64,000 nt of DNA, from positions 248,001 through 312,000 of the forward strand of contig NZ_QOVM01000003.1 in the NCBI RefSeq assembly GCF_004104375.1, given 5' to 3'. The notes beneath the pieces were generated by a model. The model did no database searches, was not told the origin of the DNA, and was given only the letters and a program-made list of their open reading frames with translations. Made by a program: the position numbers and the translations under genes. This document shows, piece by piece, positions 49,424 through 58,729 of the stretch. This DNA comes from Leeuwenhoekiella aequorea. Lineage in GTDB: Bacteria > Bacteroidota > Bacteroidia > Flavobacteriales > Flavobacteriaceae. Numbering within the stretch: position 1 is the first letter of the stretch; each line of letters begins with the position of its first letter.

Positions 49424-49876
49424 TTATAAAGTTACTGCTTCTCCGCCTGCTGCTTCTATAGCTTTTTGTGCTGAGGCTGTAAATTTATGAACACTAATTT
49501 TCAGTTTAGCTTTTAGCTCACCACGACCTAAAATCTTAACTAAGTCATTTTTACCTACTAATCTGTTTTGAACCAAAACATCAATAGTAACTTCATCCTG
49601 GATTCTTCCAGCATCAACGTATTCTTGTAAAGTATCAAGATTTACTCCTGAAAATTCCTTACGGTTTACATTTGTAAAACCAAATTTAGGAACACGTCTT
49701 TGAAGAGGCATTTGACCTCCTTCAAAACCTACTTTCTTAGAATAACCTGATCGTGACTTCGCACCTTTGTGCCCACGGCCTGCGGTTCCACCATTTCCTG
49801 TAGCTTCACCACGACCTCGCCTGCTGTCGTTCTTTTTTACCGAGCCTGCTGCCGGTTTTAGATTATTTAAACCCAT
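49424..49876 (-). CDS. rplO: 50S ribosomal protein L15
   Basis: 150 residues from ATG at 49876 (MGLNNLKPAAGS). The frame extends to 49903 but that would overlap rpmD and add a non-conserved stretch. SRRGRGEATGNGGTAGRGHK is the rRNA-binding N-terminus; the C-terminal domain ends in AIEAAGGEAVTL. Confidence 0.97.
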   Translation of the reverse strand: MGLNNLKPAAGSVKKNDSRRGRGEATGNGGTAGRGHKGAKSRSGYSKKVGFEGGQMPLQRRVPKFGFTNVNRKEFSGVNLDTLQEYVDAGRIQDEVTIDVLVQNRLVGKNDLVKILGRGELKAKLKISVHKFTASAQKAIEAAGGEAVTL

Positions 49877-49889
49877 TTTATTGTTTTGT

Positions 49890-50069
49890 TTAAGCTTCTT
49901 CAACAGAAACTAAATGACTCACTTTATTTATCATTCCCAAGATGTTTGAAGTATTTTCATGCTCCACAACCTGGTTCATCTTTGTAAGACCTAAAGCCTC
50001 AAGAGTTCTCTTCTGGTTTTGAGTACGATTAATCGCACTCTTAACCTTAGTTACTTTAATTTTTGCCAT
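49890..50069 (-). CDS. rpmD: 50S ribosomal protein L30
   Basis: 59 residues from ATG at 50069 (MAKIKVTKVKSAI). The longer reading frame would overlap the end of rpsE. RTQNQKRTLEALGLTKMNQV and ILGMINKVSHLV are typical of bacterial L30. 10 nt after rpsE. Confidence 0.96.
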   Translation of the reverse strand: MAKIKVTKVKSAINRTQNQKRTLEALGLTKMNQVVEHENTSNILGMINKVSHLVSVEEA

Positions 50070-50079
50070 TGTCTTAAAA

Positions 50080-50604
50080 TTATCCTTTAAAAACTTTATC
50101 AAGAGAAATTCCTCTTTGCTTAGCAACAGTCTCTGCACTTCTCAATTGTAAAAGTGCATCAAAGGTAGCCTTTACCACGTTATGTGGATTAGAAGATCCT
50201 TGATTTTTTGAAAGTACATCGTGAATACCTACAGCCTCTAATACAGAACGGATTGCACCACCTGCTATTACACCCGTACCAGGAGCAGCTGGCATAAGCA
50301 ATACTCGCGCACCGCCATATTTACCTTTTTGCTCGTGAGGTATCGTACTTTTACTAAGCGGTATACGCACTAAGTTTTTCTTAGCATCCTCTACAGCTTT
50401 TGCAATAGCACTTGCAACATCCTTAGATTTACCAAGACCTTGACCTACAACACCACTCTCGTCACCTACAACAACAATTGCAGAAAAACCAAAAGCTCTA
50501 CCACCCTTTGTTACTTTAGTAACACGTTGAACACCTACTAAACGGTCTTTAAGATCTAATCCGCTTGGTTTTACTAACTCTACGTTTTTATATTTTTGAT
50601 ACAT
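50080..50604 (-). CDS. rpsE: 30S ribosomal protein S5
   Basis: 174 residues. Involved in translational accuracy and spectinomycin response. [54 protein letters not shown] and [19 protein letters not shown] are diagnostic. 6 nt after rplR. Confidence 0.98.
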   Translation of the reverse strand: MYQKYKNVELVKPSGLDLKDRLVGVQRVTKVTKGGRAFGFSAIVVVGDESGVVGQGLGKSKDVASAIAKAVEDAKKNLVRIPLSKSTIPHEQKGKYGGARVLLMPAAPGTGVIAGGAIRSVLEAVGIHDVLSKNQGSSNPHNVVKATFDALLQLRSAETVAKQRGISLDKVFKG

Positions 50605-50610
50605 AACTTC

Positions 50611-50967
50611 TTAGAATTTTAATCCGCCTTCTCGGGCTCCTTCTGCTAATTGTTTTACTCTCCCGTGATACAAGTAACCACCACGATCGAATGCAACCGC
50701 GTCAATTCCTGCTTCTTTAGCCTTCTCAGCTATCGCTTTTCCTACTCGCTTAGCAATATCAGCTTTATTTTCTTCAGATGAAGAAAAATCTTTATCGCGT
50801 GATGATGCAGCGGTTATCGTTTTACCCGTAGTATCGTCAATGATCTGCGCGTAAATTTCTTTATTACTTCTATATACAGAAAGTCTTGGACGTTCTGCAG
50901 TACCCACAAGAGCCTTACGGATTCTGAGACGTATTTTATTTCTTCTAGTGTATTTTGAAAATGCCAT
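50611..50967 (-). CDS. rplR: 50S ribosomal protein L18
   Basis: 118 residues; binds 5S rRNA. Basic N-terminus ([14 protein letters not shown]), [20 protein letters not shown], and [20 protein letters not shown] near the end. 12 nt after rplF. Confidence 0.97.
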   Translation of the reverse strand: MAFSKYTRRNKIRLRIRKALVGTAERPRLSVYRSNKEIYAQIIDDTTGKTITAASSRDKDFSSSEENKADIAKRVGKAIAEKAKEAGIDAVAFDRGGYLYHGRVKQLAEGAREGGLKF

Positions 50968-50979
50968 AACGCTATTTTA

Positions 50980-51522
50980 TTATGCAGACTTACCTGCTTT
51001 TCTTCTTAATTGCTCACCTACAAACTTGATACCTTTTCCTTTGTAAGGCTCAGGCTTGCGGAAACCTCTAATTTTTGCTGCCACTTGACCTACTAACTGC
51101 TTGTCAAATGAAGTAAGTTTTACGATAGGGTTTTTACCTTTATCACTTACTGTTTCAACAGTAACTTCTGGCGCAACTTCCAAAACGATATTGTGTGAAT
51201 AACCTAATGCCAAATCTAATTTTTGACCTTGGTTACTAGCTCTATAACCTACACCTACAAGCTCTAATGATTTAGTATAACCATTTGCTACACCTTCAAT
51301 CATATTAGCTATTAAAGCACGGTAAAGACCGTGTTTTGCTTTATCTTCTTTTTTATCAGAAGAACGCTCTAAGGTAATTACACCTTCTTCAATTTTAATA
51401 TCTATGTTAGAGTACTCTTGTTTAAGCTCTCCTAACTTTCCTTTTACAGTTATCATACCATCTGCTACATCAACAGTAACACCGGCTGGTATTGTAATTG
51501 GGTTTTTTCCTATTCTTGACAT
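50980..51522 (-). CDS. rplF: 50S ribosomal protein L6
   Basis: 180 residues, two copies of the L6 fold near the sarcin-ricin loop. MSRIGKNPITIPAGVTVDV, MIEGVANGYTKSLELVGVGY and the C-terminal RGFRKPEPYKGKGIKFVGEQ are diagnostic. 20 nt after rpsH. Confidence 0.98.
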   Translation of the reverse strand: MSRIGKNPITIPAGVTVDVADGMITVKGKLGELKQEYSNIDIKIEEGVITLERSSDKKEDKAKHGLYRALIANMIEGVANGYTKSLELVGVGYRASNQGQKLDLALGYSHNIVLEVAPEVTVETVSDKGKNPIVKLTSFDKQLVGQVAAKIRGFRKPEPYKGKGIKFVGEQLRRKAGKSA

Positions 51523-51542
51523 TGCTCTGTTCTTTTAACTGA

Positions 51543-51941
51543 TTAATATACGTAGCAAAGTACTTCTCCTCCTACATTCTTTTGTTGAGCCTGCTTTCCT
51601 GTCATTACTCCTTTTGAAGTAGAAACAATAGAGATCCCTAAACCATTAAGAATACGAGGCACATCTTTAGAAGATGAATATTTACGTAAACCAGGCTTAC
51701 TTATTCTTTGGATGTCCTTGATAACAGAGTCTTTTGTCTCTTTATCATATTTCAAAGCAATCTTAATTGAACCTTGAGCAGTTTTGTCTTCAAATTTGTA
51801 ACTTAAAATATAACCTTGATCAAATAAGATCTTGGTTATTTCTTTTTTTAAGTTAGAAGCAGGGATCTCCACAACTCGGTGGTTTGCTGCTGCTGCGTTT
51901 CTAATCCTAGTTAGAAAATCTGCAATAGTATCTGTATACAT
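51543..51941 (-). CDS. rpsH: 30S ribosomal protein S8
   Basis: 132 residues; binds central-domain 16S rRNA. DTIADFLTRIRNAAAANHR and the C-terminal GISIVSTSKGVMTGKQAQQ, GGEVLCYVY identify it. Preceded by a 73-nt gap after rpsN with no obvious promoter element; S8 is the repressor of the spc operon in E. coli. Confidence 0.97.
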   Translation of the reverse strand: MYTDTIADFLTRIRNAAAANHRVVEIPASNLKKEITKILFDQGYILSYKFEDKTAQGSIKIALKYDKETKDSVIKDIQRISKPGLRKYSSSKDVPRILNGLGISIVSTSKGVMTGKQAQQKNVGGEVLCYVY

Positions 51942-52014
51942 TTATATTAAATTGCGGTCTTGGTTTTCTATTTTAACTATTTAAAATAAAACCTAAAACC
52001 AGTTTATTCTTAAT

Positions 52015-52284
52015 TTACCAGCTTGCTTTTTTAACACCTGGTATAAGACCTTGGTTAGCCATTTCACGGAAAGTTACACGTGACAAACCAAAAGTTCTCA
52101 TATATCCCTTAGGACGTCCTGTTATTTTACAACGGTTATGTTGACGTACAGGAGATGCATTCTTAGGCAGCTTTTGTAATGCCTCATAATCTCCAGCTTC
52201 TTTTAAAGCCTTTCTTTTATCAGCATATTTGGCTGCAAGTTTCTCGCGTTTTCTCTCACGAGCTTTCATTGATTCCTTTGCCAT
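52015..52284 (-). CDS. rpsN: 30S ribosomal protein S14 (zinc-free type)
   Basis: 89 residues, the longer S14 form: [56 protein letters not shown]. Only one Cys is present, so the CxxC zinc knuckle of the short form is absent, matching the zinc-free L36 of the same locus. 2 nt after rplE. Confidence 0.97.
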   Translation of the reverse strand: MAKESMKARERKREKLAAKYADKRKALKEAGDYEALQKLPKNASPVRQHNRCKITGRPKGYMRTFGLSRVTFREMANQGLIPGVKKASW

Positions 52285-52286
52285 AA

Positions 52287-52838
52287 TTACTTCTTTTTAA
52301 AGGGCATTCCCAATTGAGTTAATAATGCTTTCGCTTCTTTATCTGTTTCAGCAGATGTTTCAAAGGTAACATTCATACCTTCAATTTTACGAACTTTATC
52401 GATATCAATTTCAGGAAATATTATTTGTTCAGTAATACCTAGGCTATAGTTACCACGACCATCAAATCCTGTTGCATTAATACCATTAAAATCTCTTACA
52501 CGAGGTAATGCTGATGTAATTAAACGATCAAGGAATTCATACATACGCTCACCACGTAATGTAACTTTTGCACCAATTGGCATTCCTTTACGTAATTTAA
52601 AAGCAGCGACATCTTTTTTAGACATAGTTGCAATAGCTCTTTGACCAGCAATTGTAGTTAATTCTTCTACAGAATAATCAATCAATTTTTTGTCTGCTAC
52701 AGCCGCACCTACTCCTCTTGAGATAACGATCTTTTTTAATTTAGGAACCTGCATAACATTTGCATACCCAAATTCTTCCTTCAGAGCTGCGATTATGCGC
52801 TCATTATATTCGGTCTTTAGTCTTGAAATGTAAGCCAT
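52287..52838 (-). CDS. rplE: 50S ribosomal protein L5
   Basis: 183 residues; 5S rRNA-binding protein of the central protuberance. [37 protein letters not shown] and [19 protein letters not shown] are diagnostic. 2 nt after rplX. Confidence 0.98.
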   Translation of the reverse strand: MAYISRLKTEYNERIIAALKEEFGYANVMQVPKLKKIVISRGVGAAVADKKLIDYSVEELTTIAGQRAIATMSKKDVAAFKLRKGMPIGAKVTLRGERMYEFLDRLITSALPRVRDFNGINATGFDGRGNYSLGITEQIIFPEIDIDKVRKIEGMNVTFETSAETDKEAKALLTQLGMPFKKK

Positions 52839-52840
52839 AA

Positions 52841-53152
52841 CTAAATTACTTCATTTGATTTTTTAGAAAAACGCACTTTCTTATCCCCTTCCATACGGTA
52901 TCCTACACGTGTAGCATCACCGTTACCATCTACTAGAGATAGATTAGAAATATGAAGAGCTGCCTCTTTCTTCGCAATACCACCTTGAGGATTAGAAGCA
53001 CTAGGCTTCTCATGTTTAGATACTAAATTAACCCCTTCAACGATTGCTTTGTTCTTATCTTTAATAACACGCTGCACTTTACCTTCTTGACCTTTATGAT
53101 CACCAGCAGTTACACGCACGGTATCTCCAACTTTTATTTTAAGCTTTGTCAT
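52841..53152 (-). CDS. rplX: 50S ribosomal protein L24
   Basis: 103 residues with the KOW motif [20 protein letters not shown]; an assembly initiator of the 50S subunit. [20 protein letters not shown] and the basic end are typical. 12 nt after rplN. Confidence 0.97.
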   Translation of the reverse strand: MTKLKIKVGDTVRVTAGDHKGQEGKVQRVIKDKNKAIVEGVNLVSKHEKPSASNPQGGIAKKEAALHISNLSLVDGNGDATRVGYRMEGDKKVRFSKKSNEVI

Positions 53153-53164
53153 CTTACTTCTGTA

Positions 53165-53533
53165 TTAAAGCACCTCTGGTGCTAATGATACAATCTTCAT
53201 GAATTGCTTATCACGAAGCTCTCTCGCTACAGGACCAAATACACGAGTACCGCGCATTTCTCCCTGAGCATTTAATAACACACAAGCATTATCATCAAAA
53301 CGAATGTAAGATCCATCTTGACGACGTACTTCTTTACGTGTACGTACAACAACTGCAGTAGAAACAGCACCTTTCTTTACTTGGCCATTTGGAGTTGCAT
53401 CTTTAACCGAAACAACTATTTTATCACCTACAGAAGCATATCTTCTTTTTGTACCACCTAACACTCTAATAGTCAAAACTTCTTTTGCACCAGTGTTATC
53501 AGCTACTCTTAATCTTGATTCTTGTTGTAACAT
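53165..53533 (-). CDS. rplN: 50S ribosomal protein L14
   Basis: 122 residues: [60 protein letters not shown]. Highly conserved length. 2 nt after rpsQ. Confidence 0.98.
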   Translation of the reverse strand: MLQQESRLRVADNTGAKEVLTIRVLGGTKRRYASVGDKIVVSVKDATPNGQVKKGAVSTAVVVRTRKEVRRQDGSYIRFDDNACVLLNAQGEMRGTRVFGPVARELRDKQFMKIVSLAPEVL

Positions 53534-53535
53534 AA

Positions 53536-53793
53536 TTACTTAGCTCTTTCAATGATTTCTACAAGTCTCCAACTTTTAGATTTACTTAAAGGTCTTGTTT
53601 CCATGATCTTTACTGTATCTCCAATGTTGCAGTCGTTTTGCTCGTCGTGCGCTACGTACTTTTTCGTTTTTAAAACGAATTTACCATACATAGGGTGTTT
53701 TACCTTTTTTACTTCAGCAACCACAATTGATTTCTGCATTTTATTGCTGGTAACGACACCTATACGTTCTTTTCTTAAATTTCTTTTTTCCAT
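53536..53793 (-). CDS. rpsQ: 30S ribosomal protein S17
   Basis: 85 residues from ATG at 53793 ([12 protein letters not shown]); the frame could add four codons upstream but would then run to within one base of rpmC. OB-fold: [20 protein letters not shown] and [20 protein letters not shown]. Confidence 0.96.
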   Translation of the reverse strand: MEKRNLRKERIGVVTSNKMQKSIVVAEVKKVKHPMYGKFVLKTKKYVAHDEQNDCNIGDTVKIMETRPLSKSKSWRLVEIIERAK

Positions 53794-53804
53794 CTTAAGC
53801 AGCA

Positions 53805-53996
53805 TTATTGTAATTCGCGTTTTGTAAGCTCTGTAGCAATACGAGCTACTGATCTTCTTAGACCTCTAAGCTGAATGGGATTTTCCAAAGGAGAAATAGC
53901 GTGTGCCATTTTTAAATCGGTATAAGCTCTTTTCGCTTTTACTAACTCTTCCTGTAATTCTGCTACAGATAGTTCTTTTACTTCTGATTGTTTCAT
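53805..53996 (-). CDS. rpmC: 50S ribosomal protein L29
   Basis: 63 residues, two helices near the polypeptide exit. [20 protein letters not shown] and [19 protein letters not shown] identify it. 11 nt after rplP. Confidence 0.96.
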   Translation of the reverse strand: MKQSEVKELSVAELQEELVKAKRAYTDLKMAHAISPLENPIQLRGLRRSVARIATELTKRELQ

Positions 53997-54007
53997 TTTT
54001 CTAGAAT

Positions 54008-54430
54008 TTAGTCAGCTTGATAATCCCTAGCTACTACATATTTTGTTTTAACCGGAAGCTTCTGTGCTGCTAATCGCAATGCCTCACGAGCCACCGGCTC
54101 AGAAACACCACCTACTTCAAACAACATTCTACCTGGCTTAACTACAGCTGCCCAATACTCAACGGCACCTTTACCCTTACCCATACGTACTTCCAAAGGC
54201 TTCTTTGTAATTGGCTTATCTGGAAATATTCTGATCCATAAAGATCCTTCACGTTTCATAAAACGCGTTGCAGCAATACGTGCAGCTTCTATTTGTCTTG
54301 ACGTAAGAAAGTTAGAGTCCAATGATTTGATACCAAATGTACCATTAGAAAGTAAATGCCCTCTTCCGGCATTACCCTTCATTCTTCCCTTCTGTTGCTT
54401 ACGAAACTTTGTCTTTTTAGGCTGTAACAT
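54008..54430 (-). CDS. rplP: 50S ribosomal protein L16
   Basis: 140 residues: [60 protein letters not shown]. Positions A-site tRNA. 19 nt after rpsC. Confidence 0.98.
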   Translation of the reverse strand: MLQPKKTKFRKQQKGRMKGNAGRGHLLSNGTFGIKSLDSNFLTSRQIEAARIAATRFMKREGSLWIRIFPDKPITKKPLEVRMGKGKGAVEYWAAVVKPGRMLFEVGGVSEPVAREALRLAAQKLPVKTKYVVARDYQAD

Positions 54431-54449
54431 CTCTTTTTACTTTAAAAAA

Positions 54450-55169
54450 TTACTTTCTACGACGTGGCTTTGGTGATCCAGCTCCACGACCGGCCTTTCC
54501 TCCTTGCTTCTTAGCAAGACCTACTAAAGGAGATAATTCTCTCTTTCCATAAACCTCACCTTTCATGATCCATACTTTGATGCCCAATCTACCATAAGTA
54601 GTATGTGCTTCAACTAAAGCATAGTCAATATCAGCTCTGAATGTTGATAATGGAATACGACCTTCTTTATAAGATTCTGAACGAGCCATTTCTGCACCAT
54701 TTAAACGGCCAGAAATTTGTATTTTAATACCTTCTGCATTCATACGCATTGCAGCCGCAATAGCCATCTTCGTTGCACGACGGTAAGAAATACGATTCTC
54801 AATTTGACGGGCTACTGAGGAAGCAACCAAAAAAGCGTCAAGTTCAGGACGTTTAATCTCAAAAATATTGATCTGAACTTCCTTATCAGTAATTTGTTTA
54901 AGTTCTTCTTTCAACTTGTCTACCTCTTGACCACCTTTCCCAATAATTATACCAGGTCTTGCAGTAGTGATAGTAACGGTTACAAGCTTAAGCGTACGCT
55001 CAATAATTACTCTAGACACACTAGCTTTAGATAAACGAGCATGAATGTACTTTCTAATCTTATCGTCTTCGGCAAGTTTATCGCCGTAGTCGTTACCACC
55101 ATACCAGTTAGATTCCCATCCTCTGATAATACCTAGGCGATTTCCGATTGGATTTGTCTTCTGTCCCAT
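54450..55169 (-). CDS. rpsC: 30S ribosomal protein S3
   Basis: 239 residues. The type II KH domain has [20 protein letters not shown]; the C-terminal domain has [20 protein letters not shown] and [15 protein letters not shown], followed by a Gly/Lys/Arg-rich tail. Lines the mRNA entry. 2 nt after rplV. Confidence 0.98.
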   Translation of the reverse strand: MGQKTNPIGNRLGIIRGWESNWYGGNDYGDKLAEDDKIRKYIHARLSKASVSRVIIERTLKLVTVTITTARPGIIIGKGGQEVDKLKEELKQITDKEVQINIFEIKRPELDAFLVASSVARQIENRISYRRATKMAIAAAMRMNAEGIKIQISGRLNGAEMARSESYKEGRIPLSTFRADIDYALVEAHTTYGRLGIKVWIMKGEVYGKRELSPLVGLAKKQGGKAGRGAGSPKPRRRK

Positions 55170-55171
55170 TA

Positions 55172-55582
55172 TTATTTGCTTTGTGTGTTATCTTTAGCAG
55201 CTAAAACCACAGTAACGTGGTTGCTACGTTTTCTAATTCTGTGTGCGCGACCTTGTGGTGCTGGACGAAGTCTTTTTAGCATACTACCGCCATCCACTCG
55301 AATCTCTTTAACAATTAAATCTGCGTCCTCAAGACTTGCATCTTCGTTTTTCTCTTGCCAGTTTGCAATGGCAGAAAGAACTAACTTTTCTACACGACGA
55401 GAAGCTTCTTTGTTACTGAATTTCAATATTTGAAGCGCTTTCTCTACTTTCTGACCTCTCACTAAATCCACAACTAAGCGCATTTTTCGAGGTGAAGTAG
55501 GGCAGTTGTTCAGTTTTGCAAAGGCTACGTTCTTCTTAGCCTCTTTTATCTGCTCTGCTCTTTCTTTTTTACGAACTCCCAT
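55172..55582 (-). CDS. rplV: 50S ribosomal protein L22
   Basis: 136 residues with a basic N-terminal extension ([18 protein letters not shown]) before the core [20 protein letters not shown] and the exit-tunnel hairpin region [20 protein letters not shown]. The extension is usual in this phylum. 8 nt after rpsS. Confidence 0.97.
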   Translation of the reverse strand: MGVRKKERAEQIKEAKKNVAFAKLNNCPTSPRKMRLVVDLVRGQKVEKALQILKFSNKEASRRVEKLVLSAIANWQEKNEDASLEDADLIVKEIRVDGGSMLKRLRPAPQGRAHRIRKRSNHVTVVLAAKDNTQSK

Positions 55583-55590
55583 AGCTTCAA

Positions 55591-55869
55591 TTATTTTTTA
55601 CCTTTATTTTTTGACCCCGTATGACCTCTAAAAGATCTCGTAGGTGAAAATTCTCCTAACTTGTGACCAACCATATTCTCTGTTACATAAACAGGAACAA
55701 ATTGACGACCGTTGTGAACTGCAATAGTTTGACCAACAAAATCTGGAGTAATCATCGAAGCTCTTGACCAAGTTTTGATTACTGTTTTCTTATTAGCTTC
55801 TACATTAGCAGCTACTTTCTGCTCTAATTTATAGTGAACGTAAGGTCCTTTTTTTAATGAACGTGCCAT
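55591..55869 (-). CDS. rpsS: 30S ribosomal protein S19
   Basis: 92 residues: [38 protein letters not shown] and [20 protein letters not shown]. Head protein paired with S13. 6 nt after rplB. Confidence 0.98.
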   Translation of the reverse strand: MARSLKKGPYVHYKLEQKVAANVEANKKTVIKTWSRASMITPDFVGQTIAVHNGRQFVPVYVTENMVGHKLGEFSPTRSFRGHTGSKNKGKK

Positions 55870-55875
55870 ATCTTA

Positions 55876-56700
55876 TTATTTCTTTCTACGTTCTACAATA
55901 TATTTATTACTCGCTTTAGTCTTAGTACGCGTTCTGTAACCTTTAGCAGGTATACCATTTCTAGAACGAGGGTGACCACCAGAAGATTTACCTTCACCAC
56001 CACCCATTGGGTGATCGACAGGGTTCATCACTACTGGTCTTGTACGTGGACGTCTACCTAACCAACGCTTTCTACCAGCTTTACCAGAAACGATAAGCTG
56101 ATGATCACTGTTAGATACAGCACCTATTGTAGCCATACAATTAACAAGAATTAATCTAGTTTCACCAGATGGCAACTTAACTGTAGCAAACTTCCCATCA
56201 CGAGCCATAAGCTGAGCAAATGCTCCAGCACTACGAGCCATAATAGCTCCTTGTCCCGGACGAAGTTCAATACAAGAAATAATTGTACCCAATGGAATAT
56301 CAGATAATGGTAATGCATTTCCTATTTCAGGAGCAGAACCAGATCCAGATACAACATTTTGATCTACCTGAAGACCATTAGGAGCAACGATATAACGCTT
56401 CTCCCCATCTTGATAGTTCAATAAAGCTATAAAAGCAGTACGATTAGGATCATACTCAATTGTAGCTACGGTTGCAGGAACACCTACTTTATTTCTTTTA
56501 AAATCTATTACGCGATAGCGTCTTTTATGACCACCACCAGTATAGCGCATGGTCATTTTACCTTGACTGTTTCTCCCCCCAGATCTTTTCATCGGAGCCA
56601 ATAGGCTTTTTTCCGGCTTATCAGTAGTGATGGCGTCAAACCCATTTACTACTCTAAATCGCTGTCCTGGGGTGATTGGTTTTAATTTTCTTACTGACAT
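55876..56700 (-). CDS. rplB: 50S ribosomal protein L2
   Basis: 274 residues; near the peptidyl-transferase centre and needed for subunit joining. [40 protein letters not shown], and the functional loop [20 protein letters not shown] with its conserved His are intact. 9 nt after rplW. Confidence 0.98.
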   Translation of the reverse strand: MSVRKLKPITPGQRFRVVNGFDAITTDKPEKSLLAPMKRSGGRNSQGKMTMRYTGGGHKRRYRVIDFKRNKVGVPATVATIEYDPNRTAFIALLNYQDGEKRYIVAPNGLQVDQNVVSGSGSAPEIGNALPLSDIPLGTIISCIELRPGQGAIMARSAGAFAQLMARDGKFATVKLPSGETRLILVNCMATIGAVSNSDHQLIVSGKAGRKRWLGRRPRTRPVVMNPVDHPMGGGEGKSSGGHPRSRNGIPAKGYRTRTKTKASNKYIVERRKK

Positions 56701-56709
56701 TTTTCTGTC

Positions 56710-57000
56710 TTAAATGTTATTATAAAAATCAATCACATCACCTTCCGCCACCTGTACAATAGCTTTCTTAAAGCCTTTTGTTTTACCAGTGATCATACCA
56801 GACTTTGTAAATTTGGTATTACGATCAGGGCGAACGTTCATTGTTCTAACTTTAATTACCGAAACTCCATAAGCTGCCTCAACGGCATTTTTCACTTGGA
56901 TCTTATTAGCACCGGGATTTACTTCAAATGTATAACGGCTATTTAGCTCGCTATCCATTGTAGCTTTTTCGGTAATCACGGGTTTTATTAAAATACTCAT
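56710..57000 (-). CDS. rplW: 50S ribosomal protein L23
   Basis: 96 residues: ILIKPVITEKATMDSELNSR, FEVNPGANKIQVKNAVEAAY, VRPDRNTKFTKSGMITGKTK. Docking site at the tunnel exit for SRP and trigger factor; ffh is in the same window. 5 nt after rplD. Confidence 0.98.
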   Translation of the reverse strand: MSILIKPVITEKATMDSELNSRYTFEVNPGANKIQVKNAVEAAYGVSVIKVRTMNVRPDRNTKFTKSGMITGKTKGFKKAIVQVAEGDVIDFYNNI

Positions 57001-57005
57001 GTTGT

Positions 57006-57635
57006 TTACTTACTTAAAGTTTGCTCAATTTCTTCTAGAGAACCTTCTAAAAACACTACATTATGAGCATTCATAATTTTGTAAGTGCTTAATTCTGAAC
57101 TCGTTATAACCTCAGAGGTCTTCAAATTGCGTGACGACAAATATACATTATTATTTGACTCACCCAACACAAACAAAGACTTTTTATTATCTAGACCTAA
57201 AGCCTTTACAACATCAATAAAATCTTTTGTTTTTGGAGTTTCAAATTTAAAATCCTCAACGATTATGATAGCTTTATCATTTGCTTTAAGAGTTAAAGCT
57301 GAACGACGCGCTAAACGTTTAAGACCTTTGTTTAATTTGAATGAATAATTACGAGGTCTAGGTCCGAACATACGCCCACCACCTTTAAATACACCAGACT
57401 TGATACTACCAGCACGTGCCGTACCTGTACCTTTTTGTTTTTTAATCTTACGTGTACTACCTGCAATTTCTGCACGCTCCTTAGATTTATGCGTACCTTG
57501 TCTTTTATTAGCAAGGTGTTGCTTTACATCTAAGTAAATAGCGTGATCATTAGGCTCTATACCAAAAATAGCATCAGAAAGGTTTGCCTCTCTCCCTATT
57601 TCTTTTCCTTTAATATCAACTACTGCTACTTTCAT
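57006..57635 (-). CDS. rplD: 50S ribosomal protein L4
   Basis: 209 residues. The tunnel extension loop KKQKGTGTARAGSIKSGVFK followed by GGGRMFGPRPRNYSFKLN is diagnostic. L4 represses its own S10 operon in E. coli. Its ATG shares one base with the rplC stop. Confidence 0.97.
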   Translation of the reverse strand: MKVAVVDIKGKEIGREANLSDAIFGIEPNDHAIYLDVKQHLANKRQGTHKSKERAEIAGSTRKIKKQKGTGTARAGSIKSGVFKGGGRMFGPRPRNYSFKLNKGLKRLARRSALTLKANDKAIIIVEDFKFETPKTKDFIDVVKALGLDNKKSLFVLGESNNNVYLSSRNLKTSEVITSSELSTYKIMNAHNVVFLEGSLEEIEQTLSK

Positions 57636-58246
57636 TACCTTTCAATAATTACATAAGCGTTTTTGTGACCAGGCACACAACCTTTAACCACAAGTAGATT
57701 CTTTTCAGCAACTACTTTTAAAACTCTTAAATTTTGAACTTTAACTCGCTCATTTCCCATTTGACCAGCCATGCGCATACCTTTAAATACACGAGCAGGA
57801 TAAGAAGCAGCACCAATAGAACCAGGAGCTCTTAATCGGTTATGCTGACCGTGAGTAGATTGACCTACACCACCAAAACCATGACGTTTTACAACCCCTT
57901 GGAATCCCTTACCTTTAGATGTACCTACTACATCTATAAACTGACCTTCTTTAAAGACATCTACAGTTACTGTATCGCCTAAATTGTACTCACCATCAAA
58001 ACCTTGAAATTCAACGATTTTACGCTTAGCAACTGTACCAGCCTTTTTAGCGTGCCCTTGAGCAGCTTTGGTTGCAGTCTTTGCGTCATCGAAACCTAAT
58101 TGAAGAGCACTATACCCATCAACTTCTTCAGTTCTGACTTGGGTAACAACGCAGGGACCTGCTTCTATAACAGTACAAGGAATATTTTTCCCGTTCTCGT
58201 CAAAGATGCTGGTCATACCCACTTTTTTTCCAATTAACCCAGACAT
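57635..58246 (-). CDS. rplC: 50S ribosomal protein L3
   Basis: 203 residues: [40 protein letters not shown] and [20 protein letters not shown]. The central finger reaches the peptidyl-transferase centre. Preceded by the largest gap (167 nt) in the locus, so it may head its own transcript. Confidence 0.98.
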   Translation of the reverse strand: MSGLIGKKVGMTSIFDENGKNIPCTVIEAGPCVVTQVRTEEVDGYSALQLGFDDAKTATKAAQGHAKKAGTVAKRKIVEFQGFDGEYNLGDTVTVDVFKEGQFIDVVGTSKGKGFQGVVKRHGFGGVGQSTHGQHNRLRAPGSIGAASYPARVFKGMRMAGQMGNERVKVQNLRVLKVVAEKNLLVVKGCVPGHKNAYVIIER

Positions 58247-58413
58247 ATTAATTATTATTGATTATTACTATTTTACTTATTTTTTTGGCCTTAGCCTAAA
58301 TAAAAACAGGGTCAAAATACTTTCAACCCTGAATGTATTTTTACCGTTTTTCCCTCGCACGCAGCTTAGGACATTTAAATAAATCGGGCTTTAAATTAAA
58401 AAGCCCGAAATAA
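58247..58413 (-). promoter_or_regulatory. 167-nt structured gap between rpsJ and rplC
   Basis: Two hairpins are visible. The first in transcription order is TCGGGCTTT / AAAGCCCGA (58400-58408 with 58384-58392), 7-nt loop, right after the rpsJ stop, followed by a T-rich ATTTATTTAAAT run. The second is CAGGGT / ACCCTG (58309-58314 with 58327-58332), 12-nt loop. The last 50 nt before rplC are A/T only. It may be a partial terminator plus a leader; no TAnnTTTG element was found in it. Confidence 0.4.
58384..58408 (-). terminator. Terminator-like hairpin after rpsJ
   Basis: 9-bp stem TCGGGCTTT / AAAGCCCGA, loop AAATTAA, six nt beyond the rpsJ stop on the minus strand; downstream sequence is only moderately T-rich, so read-through is likely. 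Confidence 0.55.
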
Positions 58414-58719
58414 TTAGACTTTTATCTCTACTTCAACTCCACTAGGTAATTCTAACTTCATTAACGCATCTATCGTTTTTGAAGAAGAACTGTAGATATC
58501 AAGTAAACGTTTGTAAGAGCTAAGCTCAAACTGCTCACGAGATTTTTTATTAACGTGAGGTGAACGTAACACTGTAAAGATTTTTTTATGAGTAGGAAGT
58601 GGGATTGGCCCAGTCACTACAGCACCGGTACTTTTTACCGTTTTTACGATTTTTTCAGCAGACTTATCTACTAAGTTATGATCGTAAGATTTAAGTTTTA
58701 TTCTGATTTTCTGACTCAT
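58414..58719 (-). CDS. rpsJ: 30S ribosomal protein S10
   Basis: 101 residues: [60 protein letters not shown]. Also the NusE transcription factor. Here it follows fusA by 10 nt and is separated from rplC, so it belongs to the str segment rather than to the S10 segment. Confidence 0.98.
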   Translation of the reverse strand: MSQKIRIKLKSYDHNLVDKSAEKIVKTVKSTGAVVTGPIPLPTHKKIFTVLRSPHVNKKSREQFELSSYKRLLDIYSSSSKTIDALMKLELPSGVEVEIKV

Positions 58720-58729
58720 TTCTTAGTAA

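Noticed and set aside
49877-49903. Longer L15 start overlapping rpmD
   Set aside because: L15 normally begins MGLNNLKPA-like; the extra codons overlap the L30 gene.
50070-50138. 23-residue extension of L30
   Set aside because: Overlaps the end of rpsE; bacterial L30 begins MAKIKVT here.
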